From: Geodermatophilus obscurus
Lineage (GTDB): Bacteria; Actinomycetota; Actinomycetes; Mycobacteriales; Geodermatophilaceae
Direction: 5' to 3'
NCBI RefSeq assembly: GCF_900143215.1
Contig: NZ_FRDM01000009.1
Location: forward strand, 62,001 to 126,000
DNA: 64,000 nucleotides
In this document: positions 1 to 8,132 of the stretch, in pieces
How the letters are laid out: every line of letters begins with the position of its first letter
Numbering within the stretch: position 1 is the stretch's first letter
The notes under the pieces: generated by a model
What the model was told of the DNA's origin: nothing
Database searches by the model: none
What the model saw: the letters and a program-made list of their open reading frames with translations, nothing else
Made by a program: the position numbers and the translations under genes

Positions 1-45
1 AGCGCGCACACCGAGCGGATGAAGGCCCTCGGCCTGAATCCCTAG
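1..45 (+). CDS. 3' end of a gene entering from the left
   Basis: An open frame runs from the first base to a TAG at 43-45 and encodes the tail SAHTERMKALGLNP. Only 14 residues are visible, so the product cannot be named. All codons except one end in G or C, as in the neighbouring genes, and a hairpin repeat array begins directly after the stop, as it does after other genes here. This supports a genuine gene terminus rather than a chance frame. Confidence 0.5.
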   Translation, partial: SAHTERMKALGLNP

Positions 46-231
46 AAGAAGGACCCCGGTGCTCCCCACGCCTCGCGAGCTCGGCGCGGGCCCCTGCACC
101 GGGGCCGTTGCAGCACCTCCCGGCCCCCACGCCTCGCGAGCTCGGCGCGGGCCCCTGCACCGGGACCGTTGCAGCACCTCCCGGCCCCCACGCCTCGCGA
201 GCTCGGCGCGAGCCCCTGCACCGGGGCCTCA
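46..231. repeat. Three tandem 61-bp copies of the CTCGCGAGCTC hairpin element
   Basis: A block containing CACGCCTCGCGAGCTCGGCG is repeated with an exact 61-bp period (the A of CACG falls at 68, 129 and 190). Within a copy, GGACCCCGGTGC can pair with GCACCGGGGCC around a GC-rich loop, so each unit folds as a terminator-like hairpin. The array lies between the stop at 45 and the converging receptor gene that ends at 242. Single copies of the same element occur at several other gene ends up to 35.2 kb. Confidence 0.85.
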
Positions 232-241
232 GCACCTCGCT

Positions 242-2185
242 CTACACCTTGAACTGGGAGACCAGGCGGGACAGCTCCGCGGTGATCCCCGCCAGTCCCT
301 CCGCCGCCGAGCGAGCCTGCGACGCCTCCTGCTCGGTCTCGCTGCTGACCGCCGAGACGGTCACCACGGCCGAGGCGATCGACCCGGTGCCCTGCGCCGC
401 CTCGGTGACCCCGCGCGACATCTCGCTGGTCGTCGCCGTCTGCTCCTCGACCGCGCTGGCGATGGTGGTCTGGTAGTCGCTGATCCGGGACACCACCTCG
501 TCGATGCGGGCGATGGCGGTCACGGCGCTGGTGGTGTCGGTCTGGATGGCGTCGATCCGGCGGGCGATGTCCTCGGTGGCCTTGGCGGTCTCCTGGGCCA
601 GGTCCTTCACCTCGGTGGCGACCACCGCGAAGCCCTTGCCCGCCTCCCCAGCCCGCGCCGCCTCGATCGTGGCGTTGAGGGCCAGCAGGTTGGTCTGCTC
701 GGCGATGCCGGTGATGACCCGCAGCACGTCCCCGATGGCCTTCGACGAGTCGCCGAGCTTCGCCACGGTCTGCTTGGTCGCCTGCGCGACGGTGACCGCC
801 TCCCCGGCGATCCGCGCCGCCTCGGAGGCGTTGGTGGCGATCTCGCGGATGCTCGCGCCCATCTCCTCCGCGCCGGCGGCGACGGTCTGCACGTTGCGCG
901 AGACCTGCTCAGCGACGGCGGACACCTCCTGCGTGCGCGCGCTCGTCTGCTCCACCGACTCGGCCAGCCGGCCGGACACACCCGACATGCCCGAGGAGAG
1001 CTCCACCAGCGATCCCGACGCCCGGCCGATGCCCATGACGGTGTCGGCGACCTTGACGACGAACCGGTTGAACGCCGCGCCCAGCCGGCCGATCTCGTCC
1101 TTGCGCGACTCGTCGACCCGCGCGGTCAGGTCGCCGTCGCCGTCGGCGATCTCCTCCATGCGGGCGCGCAGGGCGTCGAGGGGGCGCACCACCCGGCGGG
1201 CGACCACCAGCACCGCCAGGCCGGCGAGCAGCATGGTCACGAGCGCGCCCCCCAGGATCGTGGTCCGGAGGGCGGCGGCGTCGGCGAGGATCGCGTCCTC
1301 CGGGATCTCGACCACGAGGGCCCACTGCTGGCCGTCGGCCACGGGGAACGGCGTCGCCACGACCACGCGTCCGTCGACGGTGCGCTGCACCACCGAGTCC
1401 TCGGTGATGGCCTCGGTGGCCGCCGCGCCGGCCCCGCCCTGCGGCGTCTCGCCGACCACGTCGCCCGAGCGGTTGCTGGCGACCACCATGCCGGCGGTGG
1501 AGACCAGCGCCGCCCGGCCGACCTCGTACGGCCGGACGCCGGCGATCTGCTCCTGCACGGTGGACAGCGACACGTCGACGCCCGCCACACCCACGACCGT
1601 GCCGCCGACCCGGACCGGCGAGGTCAGCGAGGTCATCAGGACCTCCTCGCCGGCCACCTCGTACACGTACGGCTCGGTGGTCACGTCGACGCCGCGGTCC
1701 CGGGCGAGCAGGTAGAAGTCGCCGGTGCCCGGCTCGGTGTAGCCGGCGATCGGGGTCACCCCGATGCTGGCGCCGTCGCGATACCAGTAGGAGAGGTAGC
1801 GGCCGCTGGCGTCGCTGGGCGCCCGGCCGGCGTGGAGGGCGTCGGCGAGGTCAAAGGCGTTCGGCTCGAACACCGACCACGTGCCCAGCAGCGTCGGGTC
1901 GTCCTCGAGCAGCCGTCGCTCCACGGCGTCGGCCAGGGCGCGATCGGCCTTCCCGGTGGCCACCATCGCCGAGAGGCTGCCGGCGAGGACCTGCGCCGTC
2001 CCGAGCTGGCGGGTGAGGCCGACCTGCACCTCCTCGGCCTGCGCGGTGGCCAGGTTCTGCGCGTAGCGCAGCCCGTCCTCGCGTGCCTGCGCAGTCGTCA
2101 GCATGGTCACCACGGTGGCCAGTCCGGCGAGGACGACAGCCACGACGGCCACGGTGCTGACGACGAGGCGGGTCTTGACGCTCAT
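242..2185 (-). CDS. Methyl-accepting chemotaxis protein with double-Cache sensor
   Basis: Membrane chemoreceptor of 647 aa. The order is a first membrane helix (about 8-29), a periplasmic double-Cache-type ligand domain (about 45-305), a second helix (about 306-330), a HAMP linker beginning [14 protein letters not shown], and a long coiled-coil signalling domain whose hairpin tip reads [18 protein letters not shown] (around 490-510). That tip is the CheA/CheW contact in this family. I chose the ATG at 2185 because GGAG lies 7-8 nt upstream and the first helix follows directly; an in-frame start at 2233 would add 16 poorly conserved-looking residues. No other chemotaxis gene is in the window, so the receptor is an orphan here. 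Its ligand is unknown. Confidence 0.93.
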   Translation of the reverse strand: MSVKTRLVVSTVAVVAVVLAGLATVVTMLTTAQAREDGLRYAQNLATAQAEEVQVGLTRQLGTAQVLAGSLSAMVATGKADRALADAVERRLLEDDPTLLGTWSVFEPNAFDLADALHAGRAPSDASGRYLSYWYRDGASIGVTPIAGYTEPGTGDFYLLARDRGVDVTTEPYVYEVAGEEVLMTSLTSPVRVGGTVVGVAGVDVSLSTVQEQIAGVRPYEVGRAALVSTAGMVVASNRSGDVVGETPQGGAGAAATEAITEDSVVQRTVDGRVVVATPFPVADGQQWALVVEIPEDAILADAAALRTTILGGALVTMLLAGLAVLVVARRVVRPLDALRARMEEIADGDGDLTARVDESRKDEIGRLGAAFNRFVVKVADTVMGIGRASGSLVELSSGMSGVSGRLAESVEQTSARTQEVSAVAEQVSRNVQTVAAGAEEMGASIREIATNASEAARIAGEAVTVAQATKQTVAKLGDSSKAIGDVLRVITGIAEQTNLLALNATIEAARAGEAGKGFAVVATEVKDLAQETAKATEDIARRIDAIQTDTTSAVTAIARIDEVVSRISDYQTTIASAVEEQTATTSEMSRGVTEAAQGTGSIASAVVTVSAVSSETEQEASQARSAAEGLAGITAELSRLVSQFKV

Positions 2186-2304
2186 GGGGGCACTCCAGGC
2201 ACGAGGACGGCGAGAGGCTGGCACCGTCTGCATCGGTCGGCCCCGACGTGATGTTGACCTCAGTGCGGAACGGCGTCGGGCGGACCGTCCGGTTCCGTGC
2301 AGTG

Positions 2305-2342
2305 CGACGGGGCGCCCCCTCGGTAGAGGGGACGCCCCGTCG
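2305..2342. terminator. Hairpin terminator in the 2186-2515 gap
   Basis: CGACGGGGCG (2305-2314) pairs perfectly with CGCCCCGTCG (2333-2342), and the interior adds CCCCTC/GAGGGG around a GGTA loop. It lies downstream of the minus-strand DUF3107 gene and upstream of the chemoreceptor gene, so it probably ends the DUF3107 transcript. I see no gene in the rest of this 330-bp gap. Confidence 0.7.
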
Positions 2343-2515
2343 TGGACGTGCCGTCGGTCGTCAGATCCTGCTGTCGGCCCGACTCCGCGCCACGCTCCGA
2401 TCCTCGCCCGGAGCCGTGCACCGGCCCCGCGGACGCTCCGCTCCTCGCTGATTCCTCGCTGCGATGCTCGTGCCCTGTCGGCGGGGGCCTCGCTGTGGTG
2501 CTCCCGGGGCTGTCG

Positions 2516-2752
2516 TCATGCCCCCGCGATGAAGCCCACGCGCCGCTGGTCGGCCTGCGCGATCTCCACGTAGGCGATGCGGTCGACGGGGACGAGCACC
2601 CGGCGACCGCGGTCGTCGACCAGCGTCAGCAGGCCGTCCTTCGTCGCGCCGGACATGGCCTTCGCCACCTCGGCAGCGATCTCGTCGGGGGTCTTGGGGC
2701 TGTCGATGACCAGCTCCCGGGGGGAGTGTTGGACACCGATCTTGACTTCCAC
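2516..2752 (-). CDS. DUF3107 family protein
   Basis: A 78-aa protein beginning MEVKIGVQHSPRELVID and containing LLTLVDDRGRRVLVPVDRIAYVEI. This matches the small actinobacterial DUF3107 family (Rv3208A/TB9.4 in M. tuberculosis). Its biochemical role is unknown. It starts at GTG with GAGGAGG about 8 nt upstream. The neighbouring TetR gene on the same strand is the same partner seen in mycobacteria, which supports the assignment. There is no signal peptide or membrane segment, so it is predicted to be cytoplasmic. Confidence 0.9.
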   Translation of the reverse strand: MEVKIGVQHSPRELVIDSPKTPDEIAAEVAKAMSGATKDGLLTLVDDRGRRVLVPVDRIAYVEIAQADQRRVGFIAGA

Positions 2753-2845
2753 GGGGGATGCCTCCTCGAGTTGCGCGGCTGTTCCCCACGCTAGTGCAGC
2801 GGTCGATCCGCCGACCTGCCGTGCAGGTGCGCCGTCAGCGAACGC

Positions 2846-2903
2846 GGCCCCCTGCAGGGGCCCGCCGCGAGCTTGCGAGCGGTGGGGGGCAGGGGGTCCT
2901 TCT
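2846..2903. repeat. CTCGCGAGCTC-type hairpin element (minus orientation)
   Basis: GGCCCCCTGC at the left edge pairs with GCAGGGGGTCC at the right edge, around a GCGAGCTTGCGAGC core. It abuts the stop of the TetR gene (minus strand) and could act as its terminator. Confidence 0.75.
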
Positions 2904-3554
2904 TCAGCGCGCCGCGCCCTCGCCGCCCTCGACCCGGGGGAAGCCGGAGATGCCGCGCCAGGCCAGCGCGGTCAGCAGCGACACCGCCTCGTCGCGGGAC
3001 ACCGTGCCCTTGCGGGGCAGCCACCAGCGGGCGCTGGTCTCCGACAGCCCGGTCAGGCCCGAGGCGAGCAGCAGCGCCCGCTCCCGGTCCAGGCCGGTGT
3101 CGGCGGCGATGACCTCGCCGATCGCCTCCACGCAGGCCCGGTGACCGCGGTCGGCCAGCTCGCGGACGTCCTCGTCGTTGTTCAGGTCGGACTCGAAGAC
3201 CAGCCGGAACGCGGCGCCGTCGGCGTTGATGAAGTCGAAGTAGGCGCCGACGGCCCCGTTGACGCGGGTGCGGTTGTCGTCGGTGCCCTCCATCGCCTCG
3301 CGCACCCGGTCGGTGAGCAGGGTGACCTGCTGCTCGAGCAGCGCCAGGTAGAGCTCCCGCTTGCCCGGGAAGTGCTGGTACAGCACCGGCTTGCTGACCC
3401 CGGCCCGGTCGGCGATCTCGTCCATCGCCGCGGCGTGGTAGCCCTGGGCGACGAACACCTCCTGCGCGGCCTGCAGCAGCTGCGCGCGGCGGGCGCCCCG
3501 CGGCAGACGGGACGAGCGGCGGACGGGCGCGGGCGCTGACCGGGATACGTGCAT
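2904..3554 (-). CDS. TetR/AcrR family transcriptional regulator
   Basis: A 216-aa one-component repressor. The N-terminal helix-turn-helix is clear: RAQLLQAAQEVFVAQGY, then MDEIADRAGVSKPVLYQHF (about residues 24-68). The rest is an all-helical ligand-binding domain. The ATG at 3554 lies 9 nt after a TAACAT box (read on the minus strand), which suggests a nearly leaderless transcript. A palindromic site at 3567-3580 overlaps that promoter and faces the divergent hydrolase gene, so autoregulation and control of the hydrolase are likely. Gene order matches Rv3208 in M. tuberculosis. The ligand is unknown. Confidence 0.92.
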   Translation of the reverse strand: MHVSRSAPAPVRRSSRLPRGARRAQLLQAAQEVFVAQGYHAAAMDEIADRAGVSKPVLYQHFPGKRELYLALLEQQVTLLTDRVREAMEGTDDNRTRVNGAVGAYFDFINADGAAFRLVFESDLNNDEDVRELADRGHRACVEAIGEVIAADTGLDRERALLLASGLTGLSETSARWWLPRKGTVSRDEAVSLLTALAWRGISGFPRVEGGEGAAR

Positions 3555-3563
3555 GGCGGAGGG

Positions 3564-3580
3564 ATGTTACCGACCGGTCA
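3564..3580. promoter_or_regulatory. Probable TetR operator over the tetR -10 box
   Basis: TTACCGACCGGTCA (3567-3580) has an ACCG-AC-CGGT palindromic centre typical of TetR-family operators. It overlaps the TAACAT -10 box of the TetR gene (reverse complement of 3564-3569). It lies in the 69-bp divergent gap upstream of the hydrolase promoter (TAGCGT, 3611-3616). Confidence 0.55.
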
Positions 3581-3623
3581 CCCGCTCGCGCGCCGCCGTC
3601 CGCGCTGGCCTAGCGTCTGCCGG

Positions 3624-4676
3624 GTGTCCGACGGTCCCGACGCCCGCGCCGCCGCCGACGCACACCCGGCCCGCCTGTCGACGACCCCGCTGCCGAGCAC
3701 GGACCGCCTCCCGCCGCCGTGGCCCGGGGAGCAGGTCGCCGTCCGCGGAGGAGAGGTGTTCGTCCGGCGGACGCCGTGGACCGGCCCGGTGGACGGCGCG
3801 GCCGCGGGTGCACCGCGGGAGCGGGCGCTCTACGTGCACGGGCTCGGCGGCGCCTCGACCAACTGGACCGACCTCGCCGCGCTGCTCGCCGTCCGCTTCG
3901 ACGGCTGGGCCCTCGACCTGCCCGGCTTCGGCCGCTCGCGGCCGCCGGCGCGCACCTCCTACTCGGTGCGCGGGCACGTGGCGGCGGTCGTCGACGTCCT
4001 GGAGCGGGTCGTCGCCGAGCCCGGAGAGGCCGCCGGCCGGCCGGTGCACCTGCTGGGCAACTCCCTCGGCGGCCTGGTCTCGCTGTTCGTCGCCGCCAGC
4101 CGCCCCGACCTGGTCGCCACGCTGACCCTGGTGTCGCCGGCGATGCCGGTCCGCCGCGTGCCGGGCGCCTTCAGCCGCCTGCTCCTGCTGCTCTTGCTGC
4201 CCGGGATCCCGGCGCTGGCCGAGCGCCGGTTGTCCGGCGTGACGCCCGAGCAGCAGGTCCGCGGGATGGTGCAGGTGTGCTTCGGCGACCCGCGCCGTGT
4301 GCCGAGAGCACGGCTGGACCAGGCGCTGGAGGAGATGCGCGAGCGCGCCGGGCAACCGTGGGCGACGCGGGCGCTGACCCGCAGCATGCGCGGCCTGATC
4401 ACCTCCTACCTCCGCGTGGGCCCGCGCAACGCCTGGCGGCTGGCCCGGTCGCTGCGCCCGCCCACGCTGGTGGTGTGGGGCGACCGCGACCGGTTGGTCG
4501 ACCCCGCCCTCGGACCCCGGCTGGCCGCGGCCGTCCCCGACGCGCGGCTGCAGGTCCTCGAGGGCGTCGGGCACGTCGCCATGCTGGAGGCCCCCGAGCC
4601 GATGGCGCGGGCGGTGCTGGCACTGGCCGAGGACGCCGCCGCGGCGGCCCTGCACGACCCGGCGCACGCCTCCTGA
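3624..4676 (+). CDS. Alpha/beta-fold hydrolase
   Basis: A 350-aa alpha/beta hydrolase. Visible elements are the oxyanion motif HGLGGASTNW (about residue 72), the nucleophile elbow GNSLGG (Ser near 146), the acid in WGDRDRLVDP (about 287) and the base in GVGHVAMLE (about 317). The substrate is unknown; esterase or C-C hydrolase activity is possible. I chose the GTG at 3624 because TAGCGT (3611-3616) lies 7 nt before it, a leaderless arrangement; an in-frame ATG at 3549 would lie upstream of that promoter and inside the operator region. It is divergent from the TetR gene and probably under its control. Confidence 0.85.
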   Translation: MSDGPDARAAADAHPARLSTTPLPSTDRLPPPWPGEQVAVRGGEVFVRRTPWTGPVDGAAAGAPRERALYVHGLGGASTNWTDLAALLAVRFDGWALDLPGFGRSRPPARTSYSVRGHVAAVVDVLERVVAEPGEAAGRPVHLLGNSLGGLVSLFVAASRPDLVATLTLVSPAMPVRRVPGAFSRLLLLLLLPGIPALAERRLSGVTPEQQVRGMVQVCFGDPRRVPRARLDQALEEMRERAGQPWATRALTRSMRGLITSYLRVGPRNAWRLARSLRPPTLVVWGDRDRLVDPALGPRLAAAVPDARLQVLEGVGHVAMLEAPEPMARAVLALAEDAAAAALHDPAHAS

Positions 4677-4775
4677 CCTGCGGCGGGGCGACGCGAGGCC
4701 ACGGACCGTCGCCCGGCCACACGCCGTCGCCGCGCGGTCTGCACCGGAGCCGGGGGGCCGTGAGAGTCTGACGAG

Positions 4776-5936
4776 GTGAGTCCCGCGGACGCCTTCCCCG
4801 GCCGCGGGCCGAACGGGCGCACGCGACCGGCGCCGGACGCCGGCCCGCCCGGTCGTCCCGCTCGCGCCGAGGAGCCGGTCCGCGGCCTCCCGCGCGTGCC
4901 CCCGCCCGCCGCCCGCCGCGCCGCGCCGCAGCAGCCCCCGAGGTTCGCCGACACCAACCCGGTGGTGACCCGGTCGGACTCCCCGAGCCCGACGGAGCGC
5001 CCGCGGGTCCGCCGACCCGTCGCCACCGACCGCACACCCGGGCGGGTCCCCGCGGAGCGCCGCACCGGAGGCACCCGCGTCGTCGTCAGCGGCCGCACCC
5101 GGTCAGGGTCCACCGGCGGCGGAGGCGGCCGGTTCCACCGTTTCGTGACCCGGTGGGGCTGGCGCGCCTACGCGATCCCGCTGCTCGCTCTGGCGACCGT
5201 GGTCACCCTCGTGGACCTCGTGTCCGGCGGGGCCGGCACGAGCGGGTCGGCCACCGCCGCGCCGACGCCCTCGGCCGAGGCCGCGGCCCCTCGCACCGCC
5301 GAGGCGGTCGCCGAGCCCCCGGCGACGCCGACGGCGCCGGCCGAGATCGACGCCGCACCGACCGCGGCGCCCGAGACCGCCGCGGGCGCGCCCGGCTTCG
5401 TCCAGCAGGGCGCCGGGAGCGTGACCGTCGTCCCCGGCAGCTCGCAGATCTACGGCACCGGGCCGCTGCAGCGCTTCGTCGTCGAGGTCGAGGACGGCAT
5501 CGAGGTGGACGGGCCGTCGTTCGCCGCCGCGGTCGAGGAGACGCTGGGCGACCCGCGGTCGTGGGGCAACGGCGGGCGGATGTCGTTCCAGCGGGTCGGC
5601 CAGGAGGAGGCTGCGGCCGGCGACTACGCGTTCAAGGTGACGCTGATCAGCCCCGGCAACATGGAGCGCTACTGTCCCGGCGTCGGCACCGGCGGCTACA
5701 CCTCCTGCCGGTACGGCGATCGGGCCGTCATCAACCTGGCCCGCTGGGCGACCGCCGTTCCCGACTACGAGGGCGACGTCCCGACCTACCGGCACTACGT
5801 GGTGAACCACGAGGTCGGCCACGCGCTCGGCAATGGCCACCAGGCGTGCCCCGGTCCCGGCCGGCCCGCACCGGTCATGCAGCAGCAGACCCTCGGGCTC
5901 GAGGGCTGCGCCAAGAACGCCTGGCCCCATCCGTGA
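4776..5936 (+). CDS. DUF3152 membrane-anchored metzincin-like protein
   Basis: A 386-aa protein: a long disordered, basic and proline-rich cytoplasmic N-terminus (1-128), one membrane helix around 130-150 (AYAIPLLALATVVTLVDLV), an Ala/Pro/Thr linker, and a C-terminal DUF3152 domain outside the cell. The domain carries HEVGHALGNGH (about 345-355), an HExxHxxGxxH zinc motif, followed by PVMQQQ, which resembles a metzincin Met-turn. The four cysteines in this domain could form two disulfides. It corresponds to Rv3207c in position and family. The substrate is unknown and protease activity is inference. The GTG start at 4776 is a choice; the disordered N-terminus makes it uncertain. Confidence 0.85.
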   Translation: MSPADAFPGRGPNGRTRPAPDAGPPGRPARAEEPVRGLPRVPPPAARRAAPQQPPRFADTNPVVTRSDSPSPTERPRVRRPVATDRTPGRVPAERRTGGTRVVVSGRTRSGSTGGGGGRFHRFVTRWGWRAYAIPLLALATVVTLVDLVSGGAGTSGSATAAPTPSAEAAAPRTAEAVAEPPATPTAPAEIDAAPTAAPETAAGAPGFVQQGAGSVTVVPGSSQIYGTGPLQRFVVEVEDGIEVDGPSFAAAVEETLGDPRSWGNGGRMSFQRVGQEEAAAGDYAFKVTLISPGNMERYCPGVGTGGYTSCRYGDRAVINLARWATAVPDYEGDVPTYRHYVVNHEVGHALGNGHQACPGPGRPAPVMQQQTLGLEGCAKNAWPHP

Positions 5937-5940
5937 CACG

Positions 5941-5990
5941 GTCGGCCCGCGGGCCGACCCCGCCAGCACGTGCCGCCTCCCCTGCGCTGA
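5941..5990. terminator. GTCGGCC hairpin (second repeat family)
   Basis: GTCGGCC-CGCG-GGCCGAC (5941-5958) begins 5 nt after the DUF3152 stop. The same 7-bp stem with a different tetraloop follows the genes ending at 20111 and 33444. The downstream sequence ACGTGCCG...GCGCTGAG is also related among the three. Confidence 0.7.
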
Positions 5991-6153
5991 GCGGGTGTGG
6001 TCCCTCGCCAGTCCGCCAGCCGTCCGTCAACGACCAGGTGGGCGCGTGAGTCGGCGACGGTGTGCGCTGGTGTGCACGTCCGGTGGTCCGAACTGCGCGT
6101 CGGCGCACAGGATCCGGTGCTCGGCCGGTGGTACGACAGCCCGGCATGCCGTG

Positions 6154-6179
6154 GGAATCGTCCTGGGTGCCGGGCTGTT
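6154..6179 (+). promoter_or_regulatory. SigR/SigH-type promoter of moeZ
   Basis: GGAAT (6154-6158) and GTT (6177-6179) are separated by exactly 18 bp. This is the GGAAT-N18-GTT consensus of the thiol-stress sigma factors SigR (Streptomyces) and SigH (mycobacteria). Transcription would begin near 6187, giving a leader of about 48 nt with GAGGAG before the moeZ start. I recall moeZ homologues in the SigR and SigH regulons, which fits. Confidence 0.65.
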
Positions 6180-6234
6180 GACCCGATGAACGCCGGCCTG
6201 CGCTGGGCCGCTGTCGAGTACTGAGGAGCAGCTC

Positions 6235-7395
6235 GTGTCCCTGCCACCCCTGGTGGAGCCCGCCGCCGATCTCACGATCGACGAGGTCCGCCGGTACAGC
6301 CGTCACCTGATCATCCCGGACGTCGGGATGGACGGCCAGAAGCGGCTGAAGAACGCCAAGGTGCTCGCCGTCGGCGCCGGTGGCCTCGGTTCGCCCGTCC
6401 TGATGTACCTGGCCGCGGCCGGGGTCGGGACGCTCGGCATCGTCGAGTTCGACGTCGTCGACGAGTCGAACCTGCAGCGCCAGATCATCCACGGCGCGTC
6501 CGACGTCGGCCGGTCCAAGGCCGAGAGCGCGCGCGACTCGATCAAGGAGATCAACCCCTACGTCGACGTCCGCCTGCACGAGACGCGGCTGGACAGCGAC
6601 AACGTGATGGAGATCTTCGGTCAGTACGACCTCATCGTCGACGGCACCGACAACTTCGCCACCCGCTACCTGGTCAACGACGCCTGCGTGCTGCTGGGCA
6701 AGCCCTACGTCTGGGGCTCGATCTACCGGTTCGACGGCCAGGTCTCGGTCTTCTGGAACGAGCACGGCCCGAACTACCGCGACCTCTACCCGGTGCCGCC
6801 GCCCCCCGGCATGGTGCCCAGCTGCGCCGAAGGCGGCGTGCTCGGCGTCCTGTGCGCGACCGTCGGCGCCATCCAGGCCACGGAGGCGGTCAAGCTGATC
6901 ACCGGCATCGGCGAGACGCTGCTCGGCCGGCTGATGGTCTACGACGCCCTGGAGATGACCTTCCGCACCATCAAGGTGCGCAAGGACCCGGAGGCCGAGC
7001 CGATCACCGGCCTCATCGACTACGAGACCTTCTGCGGTGTGGTCTCCGACGAGGCCCAGCATGCGGCCGCAGGCTCGACGATCACCGTCGACGAGCTCAA
7101 GGACATGATGGACGCCGGCAAGGACTTCGAGCTGATCGACGTCCGGGAGCCCAACGAGTACGAGATCGTGTCCATCCCCGGTGCGACGCTCATCCCCAAG
7201 GACGAAATCCTCTCCGGCCGCGCGCTGTCGCAGCTGCCGCAGGACAAGCCGATCGTGCTGCACTGCAAGACCGGCGTCCGCTCGGCCGAGGTGCTCGCCG
7301 CGGTGAAGAACGCGGGCTTCTCCGACGCCGTGCACGTCCAGGGCGGCGTGACGGCCTGGGCGACGCGCATCGACAAGACGCTGCCGACCTATTAG
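6235..7395 (+). CDS. moeZ: Adenylyltransferase/sulfurtransferase MoeZ
   Basis: A 386-aa two-domain protein. The N-terminal ThiF/MoeB domain has the nucleotide loop GAGGLGSP (about 48-55), DNFATRY and PSCAEGG (Cys near 197). The C-terminal rhodanese domain carries the persulfide cysteine in LHCKTGVRSAE (about 344). MoeZ adenylates and thiocarboxylates ubiquitin-like sulfur carriers such as CysO and MoaD, feeding cysteine and molybdopterin synthesis. The MoeB-type CxxC zinc pairs are absent, as I recall for mycobacterial MoeZ. The start is GTG at 6235 with GAGGAG 6 nt upstream. A SigR/SigH-type promoter precedes it. It matches Rv3206c and its place beside DUF3152. Confidence 0.95.
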   Translation: MSLPPLVEPAADLTIDEVRRYSRHLIIPDVGMDGQKRLKNAKVLAVGAGGLGSPVLMYLAAAGVGTLGIVEFDVVDESNLQRQIIHGASDVGRSKAESARDSIKEINPYVDVRLHETRLDSDNVMEIFGQYDLIVDGTDNFATRYLVNDACVLLGKPYVWGSIYRFDGQVSVFWNEHGPNYRDLYPVPPPPGMVPSCAEGGVLGVLCATVGAIQATEAVKLITGIGETLLGRLMVYDALEMTFRTIKVRKDPEAEPITGLIDYETFCGVVSDEAQHAAAGSTITVDELKDMMDAGKDFELIDVREPNEYEIVSIPGATLIPKDEILSGRALSQLPQDKPIVLHCKTGVRSAEVLAAVKNAGFSDAVHVQGGVTAWATRIDKTLPTY

Positions 7396-7453
7396 AAGGA
7401 CCCCCGTCCTCCCCACCCTTCGCAAGCTCAGGGTGAGGCCCTGGACGGGGGCC
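7396..7453. repeat. CTCGCGAGCTC-type hairpin element (plus orientation)
   Basis: AAGGACCCCCGTCC pairs with GGACGGGGGCC across a TTCGCAAGCTCAGGG core. It starts directly after the moeZ stop and may terminate moeZ. Confidence 0.75.
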
Positions 7454-7470
7454 GGTTCCAGCACGTCACC

Positions 7471-7508
7471 GGGCCCGGTCCGCTCCCGTACGGGAGCGGA
7501 CCGGGCCC
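7471..7508. terminator. Perfect 38-bp palindromic terminator
   Basis: GGGCCCGGTCCGCTCCCGT (7471-7489) is followed immediately by its exact reverse complement (7490-7508), so a 17-bp stem with a GTAC loop forms. It stands between moeZ and the next gene, just before the latter's promoter, and insulates the two. Confidence 0.85.
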
Positions 7509-7528
7509 TCGCGCTGTCTACTGAGCGC

Positions 7529-8113
7529 ATGCCCGACTTCGCCCCCGCCGAGCTGATCGCGCTCTTCCAGCGCGCGCAGGCCGCGTTCACCGACCGCGTC
7601 GACGCGGTCGAGCCGGAGCAGTGGGACGACGAGGCACTGCCCGGCTGGACGGTCGCCGACCTCGTCGCGCACCTGGTGTCCGAGGCGCTCTGGGTGCCGC
7701 CGCTGCTGGCCGGGGAGCCGTTCGACCTCATCGACGGCCGCTTCCCCGACGACACCAGCGACCTGCTCGGCGACGACCCGCTGACCGGCTGGGAGTCCGC
7801 CGCCGACGGCGCGCTGACCGCCTTCGCGCAGGACCGGGCGCTGCTGCACACCGTCCACCTGTCCCGCGGGAAGGTGCCGGCCGGGGAGTACATCGAGGAG
7901 ATGACCGCCGACCTCACGGTGCACTCCTGGGACCTCGCCCGGGCCACCCACGGCGACACCGAGCTGGACCCGGCACTGGTCACGGCGGCGCTCGTCGTCG
8001 CCGACCGGCTCCCCGCAGACGGTGTGCCGGGCCTGTTCGACCCACCGCTCGACGTGCCGCGGACCGCCCCACCGCAGGCCCGGCTGCTGGGCAGGTACGG
8101 CCGCCGGGGCTGA
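7529..8113 (+). CDS. Maleylpyruvate isomerase/DinB-fold family protein
   Basis: A 194-aa protein starting MPDFAPAELIALFQRAQ. The helix PGWTVADLVAHLVSEALW and the later segment LTVHSWDLARAT are typical of the mycothiol-dependent maleylpyruvate isomerase-like DinB superfamily, in which such histidines bind a divalent metal. Many actinobacterial members use mycothiol as a co-substrate, but the reaction here is unknown. I place the start at ATG 7529: TCTACT (7517-7522) lies 6 nt upstream, a leaderless arrangement, and an in-frame upstream start would run through the palindromic terminator. The ATL gene follows after 19 bp. Confidence 0.8.
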   Translation: MPDFAPAELIALFQRAQAAFTDRVDAVEPEQWDDEALPGWTVADLVAHLVSEALWVPPLLAGEPFDLIDGRFPDDTSDLLGDDPLTGWESAADGALTAFAQDRALLHTVHLSRGKVPAGEYIEEMTADLTVHSWDLARATHGDTELDPALVTAALVVADRLPADGVPGLFDPPLDVPRTAPPQARLLGRYGRRG

Positions 8114-8132
8114 CCCCGGGAGGTCGGTGTGG

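Noticed and set aside
2234-2257. Possible FliA (sigma-28) promoter for the chemoreceptor, TCAA ... GCCGACCG
   Set aside because: The spacing is 12 bp instead of about 15 and the -10 match is incomplete.
3549-3623. Upstream ATG start for the alpha/beta hydrolase
   Set aside because: It lies before the predicted TAGCGT promoter and within the TetR operator region, so it would not be transcribed from that promoter.
6235-7395. Loss of zinc CxxC pairs in MoeZ as an oddity
   Set aside because: As I recall, mycobacterial MoeZ also lacks them, so this appears normal for the family.
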